Part shown: piece by piece, positions 13,074 through 17,387 of the stretch
Layout: each line of letters opens with the position of its first letter
Position numbering within the stretch: the stretch's first letter is position 1
Assembly: GCA_050744245.1 (NCBI GenBank)
Contig: JBOGGX010000278.1
Coordinates: 1 to 17,387, forward strand
Origin: JBOGGX01 sp050744245
GTDB taxonomy: Bacteria > Actinomycetota > Acidimicrobiia > Acidimicrobiales > JBOGGX01
Length of the DNA: 17,387 nt
Direction: 5' to 3'
Notes under the pieces: generated by a model
What the model saw: only the letters and a program-made list of their open reading frames with translations
Databases searched by the model: none
Told to the model about the DNA's origin: nothing
Translations under genes and position numbers: made by a program

Positions 13074-14075
13074 ATGGGCGACGACCTGCTGCCCATCGCC
13101 GTCGACGCCATGGGGGGCGATCGGGCCCCAACCGAGATCGTCGCCGGGGCCAGACGGGCGAGGTCCGAGCTCGGCGTCCCGATCGTGCTGGTCGGCCGGC
13201 CGGACGAGATCGGCGACCCGGGCGACCTCGAGGTCGTAACGGCATCCGAGGTCATCCCGATGGACGCCGACGCCGGTTCCTCGGTCCGCACCATGAAGGA
13301 CTCGTCCCTTGTGCGCAGCGCCGAGCTGGTGCGCGACGGCCGAGCCTCGGCCATGGTCAGCGCGGGCAACACCGGGGCGACCATGGCCAGCGCCCTGCTC
13401 CGCATGGGCCGCATCAAGGGCGTGGCCCGGCCGGCGATCGCCACCCCCCTGCCCGTGCCGGGCGCAACGCCGACCGTCTTCCTCGACGCCGGGGCCAACG
13501 CCGAGTGCCAGCCCGGCTGGCTGGTCCAGTTCGCCCAGATGGGAGCGGTCTACGCACGCGACCGCTACGGCGTCGAACGGCCCACGGTCGGACTGCTGTC
13601 GATCGGCGAGGAGTCGAGCAAGGGCACGTCGCTGGTCAAGGAGACCCACGCGATCCTGGCCACAACGCCGGCTCTCGAGGCGGCCGGGGCCGAGTTCGTC
13701 GGCAACGTCGAGGGCCGCGACCTGATGACCGGCGACACCCATGTCGTGGTCACCGACGGCTTCACCGGCAACGTCGCCCTCAAGACGCTCGAGGGCGGGC
13801 TCCAGATGCTGATCGGCTCGATCCTCGGCGTGTTCGACACCAACGACGAGACCAGGGAGGCGTCGGGCCGGCTGCTGCCGTACCTGCTGCCGCTCTACGA
13901 GACGATGAACCCCGACAACGTCGGTGGCGCCATGCTGCTCGGCGTCAACGGCGTGTGCATCATCAGCCACGGATCGTCGTCGGCCCGGGCCATCGTCAAC
14001 GCGGTCAGGGTGGCGGCGGAGATGGTCGACCACGGGGTCGTCGACGAGCTGCGGGCGGCCGTCACCACCTCCTGA
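13074..14075 (+). CDS. plsX: Phosphate acyltransferase PlsX
   Basis: The 333-residue product interconverts acyl-ACP and phosphate with acyl-phosphate, which PlsY then uses to acylate glycerol-3-phosphate; it is a peripheral membrane enzyme. The family start PIAVDAMGGDRAPTEIV at 7-23 is intact, as are SAGNTGATMA, FLDAGANAECQP, LLSIGEESSKG, and GFTGNVALK. Length is normal. ATG 13074 has no Shine-Dalgarno and lies 10 nt after rpmF; the frame is open upstream, but that segment overlaps rpmF and does not resemble PlsX. FakA at 3000-4649 makes the same product from free fatty acids. Unlike many bacterial clusters, no fabH, fabD or fabG lies between plsX and acpP. Confidence 0.95.
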   Translation: MGDDLLPIAVDAMGGDRAPTEIVAGARRARSELGVPIVLVGRPDEIGDPGDLEVVTASEVIPMDADAGSSVRTMKDSSLVRSAELVRDGRASAMVSAGNTGATMASALLRMGRIKGVARPAIATPLPVPGATPTVFLDAGANAECQPGWLVQFAQMGAVYARDRYGVERPTVGLLSIGEESSKGTSLVKETHAILATTPALEAAGAEFVGNVEGRDLMTGDTHVVVTDGFTGNVALKTLEGGLQMLIGSILGVFDTNDETREASGRLLPYLLPLYETMNPDNVGGAMLLGVNGVCIISHGSSSARAIVNAVRVAAEMVDHGVVDELRAAVTTS

Positions 14076-14112
14076 CCCGGCCCGTTCACAAGCGGGCAAA
14101 CGGCGTCGCCGG

Positions 14113-14118
14113 TAAGCT
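14113..14118 (+). promoter_or_regulatory. Possible -10 box for acpP
   Basis: TAAGCT fits TANNNT and would give a leader of about 34 nt carrying the Shine-Dalgarno sequence. It would let acpP, a highly expressed protein in most bacteria, be transcribed independently of plsX. There is no convincing -35. Confidence 0.35.
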
Positions 14119-14142
14119 CTCGCCCACCGACCCACAGGTTCT

Positions 14143-14156
14143 GAGCTGAGGAGCTC
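14143..14156 (+). promoter_or_regulatory. Hairpin displaying the acpP Shine-Dalgarno
   Basis: GAGCT 14143-14147 and AGCTC 14152-14156 form a 5-bp stem whose tetraloop is GAGG (14148-14151), the core of the acpP ribosome site. GTG 14159 follows 2 nt after the stem. The stem is short and may be coincidental. Confidence 0.35.
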
Positions 14157-14158
14157 CC

Positions 14159-14449
14159 GTGCCCGCTGAGACACATGTCGAGCAGGGACCGCTCGACCGC
14201 AAGGAAATCTTCGAGCTGATCCGCGACCGGCTCGCGGACATCCTCGAGATCGATCCAGGCGACATCCACGAGGGGGACTCGTTCGTCGACGACCTGAGCG
14301 CCGACTCGCTCGCCCTCATCGAGCTGGTCGAGGCGCTCGAGGAGGAGCTCGGCGAACGAACCGTGGGATTCCGCATCGACGACGAAGACCTCGAAGACCT
14401 CAAGAGCGTGCGCGACGCGGTCGACTACGTCGCGGGGAAGCTGCACTGA
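14159..14449 (+). CDS. acpP: Acyl carrier protein
   Basis: The 96-residue acidic four-helix protein carries growing acyl chains in fatty acid synthesis. DLSADSLALIELVEALEEE at 45-63 is the ACP core, and Ser50 within DSL is the phosphopantetheine attachment site. GAGGAG at 14148-14153 precedes the GTG start by 5 nt. It is somewhat longer than the 75-80 residues of typical ACPs, mainly from about 12 extra N-terminal residues (MPAETHVEQGPL) and a small insertion near 66-74. It lies between plsX and rnc, as in Bacillus. The TGA stop overlaps the probable CTG start of rnc. CoaD, encoded upstream, makes the precursor of the CoA that donates its prosthetic group. Confidence 0.92.
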   Translation: MPAETHVEQGPLDRKEIFELIRDRLADILEIDPGDIHEGDSFVDDLSADSLALIELVEALEEELGERTVGFRIDDEDLEDLKSVRDAVDYVAGKLH

Positions 14450-15291
14450 CGATCACGCCACCCTCGAGTCTTTCGTCCCCGTCGTCGACGTCTCGTCCGC
14501 CGCCATCTCCGCCGCCGTCCTCGCCGTCGTCGCCGCCCCCTCCGATCCCGGGGCTCGACGAGCTGCACGGGCGCCTCGGCCGGCCGTTCCGCGACGAGGC
14601 CCACTTGGCGTTGGCCCTGGCCCACCGGTCATGGGTGTCCGAGCATGCCGGCTACGAGTCGAACGAACGCCTCGAGTTCCTCGGCGACGCCGTGTTGAGC
14701 CTGATCGTCACCGACCACATCTTCGCGACGTACCCGGCGCTGCCCGAGGGTGAGATGGCCAAGATGCGGGCCGCGGTGGTGAGCGCGGCCACCCTGGCCG
14801 ACGTGGCCGCCGAGCTCCAGCTGGGCGAGGCCGTGCTGCTGGGCAAGGGCGAGAGCGTGTCCGGGGGTCGGGAGAAGCCGTCGATCCTGGCCGATGCCCT
14901 CGAAGCCGTGATCGGCGCGCTCTACCTCGACGGCGGCTGGCCGGCGGCCCGCGACCTGGTGATGTCGCTGCTGGGCGATCGCATCTCCCAGGCCAGCGAG
15001 GGCCCGGGCGGCCAGGATTACAAGACCCGGCTCCAGGAGCTCGCCTCGCGCCGGTTTGGCGTGCTGCCCAGGTACGTGGTCACCGACGAGGGGCCCGACC
15101 ACGCCAAGCGGTTCTTCGCCGAGGTGTCGTTGGCCGGCCAGCCGCGGGGCCGGGGCGAGGGCCGGTCCAAGAAGCAGGCGGAGGCGGCCGCGGCCCGGGC
15201 CGCGTGGGAGGAGCTGCGCAACGTCGCGCCGGTCGACGGCGAGGTCGAACCGGCTGAGGTGCCCGACGCGCCCGACGCCGTCGATGGCTGA
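14446..15291 (+). CDS. rnc: Ribonuclease III, with Ser/Pro-rich N-terminal extension and probable CTG start
   Basis: RNase III cleaves double-stranded RNA in rRNA maturation and mRNA turnover. Counted from CTG 14446 the protein has 281 residues. Residues 5-35 are almost entirely Ser and Pro, the catalytic domain spans about 37-185, with ERLEFLGDA (Glu77, Asp81) and ADALEAVIGALYLDGG (Asp150, Glu153) as metal ligands, and a double-stranded RNA-binding domain begins at DYKTRL (191) and runs to about 259. No ATG, GTG or TTG occurs in this frame between a stop at 14167 and TTG 14605. That TTG would remove LDELHGRLGRPFRDEAH, part of the conserved first helix, so it is unlikely. CTG 14446 overlaps acpP's stop as CTGA, with GGGGA 7 nt upstream. 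The exact start is inferred; ATC 14452 is another possibility. The stop overlaps mutM. Confidence 0.9.
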   Translation: MTITPPSSLSSPSSTSRPPPSPPPSSPSSPPPPIPGLDELHGRLGRPFRDEAHLALALAHRSWVSEHAGYESNERLEFLGDAVLSLIVTDHIFATYPALPEGEMAKMRAAVVSAATLADVAAELQLGEAVLLGKGESVSGGREKPSILADALEAVIGALYLDGGWPAARDLVMSLLGDRISQASEGPGGQDYKTRLQELASRRFGVLPRYVVTDEGPDHAKRFFAEVSLAGQPRGRGEGRSKKQAEAAAARAAWEELRNVAPVDGEVEPAEVPDAPDAVDG

Positions 15292-16120
15292 GCTGCCCGA
15301 GGTCGAAACCATCCGTCGAGGGCTCGACCGCGAGGTGGCGGGCAAGCGGATCAAGACCGTCGAGGTGCACGGCACCCGGTCGATCCGCCGCCACAAGAAC
15401 AAGAAGGAGTTCGTCACCCGGCTCGAGGGCACGAAGATCTCGGCTGTCGGCCGCACCGGGAAGTACCTGGTGTTCAGGCTCGATTCCGGCGACCGGCTGG
15501 TGGCCCATCTCCGGATGAGCGGCCAGCTCCTCAAGACCCAGGCCAAGGACCCGGTGCAGAAGCACACCCACGTCGTGCTCACCTTCACGCAGGGCGGTCA
15601 GCTCCGGTACGTCGACCCGAGGACGTTCGGCGAGCTGTTCGTCGGCAGCCCCGACGCCCTGGCCGAGCACCTGCCCGAGCTCACCGAGCTCGGCTTCGAT
15701 CCCGTCGACGAGCCGATGAGCTGGGTCACGTTCGGCGAGCTGCTCCTCGGGCGCCGCCAGAAGCTGAAGACCGTGCTTCTCGATCAGAGCTTCATCGCCG
15801 GGCTGGGCAACATCTACGCCAACGAGATCCTCTTTCATGCCGGTCTGCGGTACGACCGCACATCGGAATCACTGTCGTCGATGGAGATCCGCCGGCTGTA
15901 CCGGGCCCTGGTCGGGGTGATGCACGAGGCGGTCAAGCACCGGGGGTCGACGCTGTCGGACGGTCAGTACGTCGACATCTACGGCCGGCCGGGTAACTAC
16001 CAGTCGGAGCATCAGGTGTACGACCGGGAGGGCGAGGCGTGCCGGCGTTGCCGGGCCCCCATCGCCCGGGTCAAGTTCCAGCAGCGTTCGACGTTCTTCT
16101 GCCCGCACTGCCAGGTCTGA
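15284..16120 (+). CDS. mutM: Formamidopyrimidine-DNA glycosylase MutM (Fpg) with Ala at position 2
   Basis: The 278-residue repair enzyme removes oxidised purines such as 8-oxoguanine and cuts the resulting abasic site. Most hallmarks are present: ELPEVETIRRGL at 3-14, Lys60 in GRTGKYLV, Met78, Arg113 and Phe115 of the lesion-probing set, GLGNIYANE with Asn176, Arg268 in QQRSTFF, and a four-Cys zinc finger (C253, C256, C273, C276). The exception is at the N terminus. The family begins Met-Pro-Glu, and after Met removal the Pro amine is the catalytic nucleophile; here codon 2 is GCT, Ala. No other start would supply the Pro. The ATG overlaps the end of rnc by 8 nt. An N-terminal Ala amine might partly substitute, or activity may be altered. 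Confidence 0.9.
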   Translation: MAELPEVETIRRGLDREVAGKRIKTVEVHGTRSIRRHKNKKEFVTRLEGTKISAVGRTGKYLVFRLDSGDRLVAHLRMSGQLLKTQAKDPVQKHTHVVLTFTQGGQLRYVDPRTFGELFVGSPDALAEHLPELTELGFDPVDEPMSWVTFGELLLGRRQKLKTVLLDQSFIAGLGNIYANEILFHAGLRYDRTSESLSSMEIRRLYRALVGVMHEAVKHRGSTLSDGQYVDIYGRPGNYQSEHQVYDREGEACRRCRAPIARVKFQQRSTFFCPHCQV

Positions 16121-16160
16121 GCCGGGCCTGGGGGTACACCAGCCGCTCGGGCCGGTTCAC

Positions 16161-16166
16161 TAACGT
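16161..16166 (+). promoter_or_regulatory. Putative -10 box for smc
   Basis: TAACGT fits TANNNT and ends 10 nt before the smc ATG at 16177, which would leave a leader of only a few bases. No Shine-Dalgarno is visible. Confidence 0.35.
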
Positions 16167-16176
16167 CGCCGTTCGA

Positions 16177-17387
16177 ATGTTCCTCAAGACGTTGACCCTC
16201 AAGGGGTTCAAGTCCTTCGCGGAGGCCACCACGCTCGAGTTCGAGCCCGGCACCACCGTCGTGGTCGGCCCGAACGGTTCGGGGAAGTCGAACGTGGTCG
16301 ACGCCATCGGCTGGGTGCTCGGTACCCAGGCGCCCAGCGCGGTACGGAGCCAGAAGATGGACGACGTGATCTTCGCCGGGAGCGGCCAGCGCCCGGCGCT
16401 GGGGCGGGCCGAGGTCGCCCTCACCGTCGACAACTCCGCCGGGCTCCTGCCGATCGACTTCACCGAGGTCACCATCACCAGGACGCTGTTCCGTGGCGGC
16501 GACAGCGAGTACTCGATCAACGGGGTCAACTGCCGGCTGCTCGACGTGCAGGAGCTGATGTCCGACACCGGGGTCGGACGCCAGCAGCACGTGATCGTGT
16601 CGCAGGGTCAGATCGACGGCGTGCTCAACGCCAGGCCCGAGGACAGGAGGTTGATCATCGAGGAGGCCGCCGGCGTCCTCAAGTTTCGGCGGCGCAAGGA
16701 GAAGGCGGAACGGCGGCTGGCCGCGACCGAGGCCAACGTGGTGCGGCTGCACGACCTCCTGCGCGAGGTGCGGCGGCAGCTGCGCCCGCTCGAGCGGCAG
16801 GCGGAGGCGGCCCGCCGTCACGGCGATCTCGTCGCCGAGCTGTCGGCGCTTCGGATCTTCCTGGCCGGCCGTGAGCTCGCCGGCCTGCGGTCGCGGCTCG
16901 AGCAGAGGACCGGCCTGCGGGTCGGGCTCCACGAGGCGGAGGCCGGCCACCAGCGGACCCTGGCCGCGCTCGACACCGACGTGCTCGCGACCGAGGCCGA
17001 GCTGACCGCCCTCGGGGGTCACGATCTGGGCGAGGTGGTCGGCCGGTTCGAGTCGCTCCGCGAGCGGGCCCGTGGGTTGGCCGCGGTCGTTGCCGAGCGC
17101 CGTCGGGGCGTCGAGCGCGAACGCGACCGGTTCGTCGACGGTGCCGTCGTCGCCAGTCTCGAGTCCGAGGCCGATGGGCTGCGGGCCCGGCTGGCCACGG
17201 CCGAGGCCGAGGCCACCGACCTCGGGCGCGTGCGGGCCATGGTGACCGAGGAGCTGAGCTGGGTCGAGGCCGAGCGCGACGCCCTCGATGCCGCGCCGGA
17301 CGGCGGAGACGAGACCGTCGGGTCTGCGCCGACGCCGTCGACATCCTCGACGCCCGCTGCGTCTGCGGCCGAGACCCGAGGCGAGCT
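16177..17387 (+). CDS. smc: Chromosome segregation protein SMC (5' part; runs off the window)
   Basis: The first 403 residues of SMC are present. The N-terminal ATPase half begins MFLKTLTLKGFKSFAEAT, has Walker A GPNGSGKS at 31-38, GWVLGTQAPSAVR at 45-57 and the Q-loop QGQID at 143-147. EEAAGVLKFRRRKEKAE at 162-178 leads into the long coiled-coil arm. SMC dimers with ScpA and ScpB organise and segregate chromosomes in an ATP-dependent way. The arm breaks near residue 372 into a segment rich in Ala, Ser, Thr, Pro and Gly (372-403), where heptads would be expected to continue towards the hinge. The hinge, C-terminal arm and signature motif lie outside the window. The gene follows mutM after 56 nt. 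Confidence 0.95.
   Translation, partial: MFLKTLTLKGFKSFAEATTLEFEPGTTVVVGPNGSGKSNVVDAIGWVLGTQAPSAVRSQKMDDVIFAGSGQRPALGRAEVALTVDNSAGLLPIDFTEVTITRTLFRGGDSEYSINGVNCRLLDVQELMSDTGVGRQQHVIVSQGQIDGVLNARPEDRRLIIEEAAGVLKFRRRKEKAERRLAATEANVVRLHDLLREVRRQLRPLERQAEAARRHGDLVAELSALRIFLAGRELAGLRSRLEQRTGLRVGLHEAEAGHQRTLAALDTDVLATEAELTALGGHDLGEVVGRFESLRERARGLAAVVAERRRGVERERDRFVDGAVVASLESEADGLRARLATAEAEATDLGRVRAMVTEELSWVEAERDALDAAPDGGDETVGSAPTPSTSSTPAASAAETRGE

Noticed and set aside
14080..14097. GCCCG/CGGGC inverted repeat after plsX as a terminator
   Set aside because: Only a 5-bp stem with an 8-nt loop and no T-run, within an operon; not distinguishable from chance in this GC-rich DNA.
14605..15291. TTG 14605 as the rnc start
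   Set aside because: It removes the conserved LDELHGRLGRPFRDEAH segment of the first RNase III helix and has no ribosome site.
16121..16160. GC-rich partial dyads between mutM and smc
   Set aside because: The pairing needs bulges and is not better than expected for this composition.
1..17387. tRNA, rRNA, CRISPR array, transposase, or attachment site
   Set aside because: I saw no cloverleaf, no regularly spaced direct repeats with spacers, no transposase motif and no flanking duplications.

Overview
This window is strongly GC-rich, with G or C at most third codon positions. It carries a conserved housekeeping block whose order and proteins point to a high-GC actinobacterium. A class such as Acidimicrobiia is plausible, because a SepIVA-like coiled-coil gene lies between coaD and the DUF177 gene and several genes look leaderless. 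The exact lineage is inference.

Layout. 1-178: tail of a coiled-coil protein. 253-2872: a flavodoxin-like reductase and a metzincin-type metallopeptidase without a signal peptide, probably one operon and not part of the conserved block. 3000-6852: fakA-like DAK2 gene and recG. 6862-10383: an apparently accessory stretch with a small zinc-ribbon protein (-), glpQ-type phosphodiesterase (+), nhaA antiporter (+) and a crotonase (-). 10424-17387: rsmD, coaD, sepIVA-like, DUF177, rpmF, plsX, acpP, rnc, mutM and the 5' part of smc, all on + and mostly with short gaps or overlapping start/stop codons.

How the genes work together. FakA and PlsX both make acyl-phosphate for phospholipid synthesis. 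AcpP carries the acyl chain, and CoaD makes the CoA precursor that supplies its phosphopantetheine arm. RsmD, DUF177, L32 and RNase III belong to ribosome and rRNA production. RecG, MutM and SMC serve DNA repair and chromosome organisation, and the SepIVA-like protein probably serves septation. The order fakA-recG-...-plsX-acpP-rnc-smc also resembles the Firmicute cluster, here interleaved with rsmD-coaD-sepIVA-DUF177-rpmF.

Most interesting signals: (1) two related palindromic elements at 2884-2937 and 4651-4703, in opposite orientation, with the same outer sequence but different stem cores that still pair; (2) nhaA and rnc lack any ATG/GTG/TTG where their N termini must begin, and each has a CTG at the expected place; (3) MutM has Ala in place of the catalytic N-terminal Pro; (4) a recurring TANNNT box 6-8 nt before start codons, indicating leaderless mRNAs; (5) the flavodoxin-reductase/metallopeptidase pair, which I do not recognise as a described system. 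I saw no tRNA, rRNA, CRISPR array or insertion sequence.
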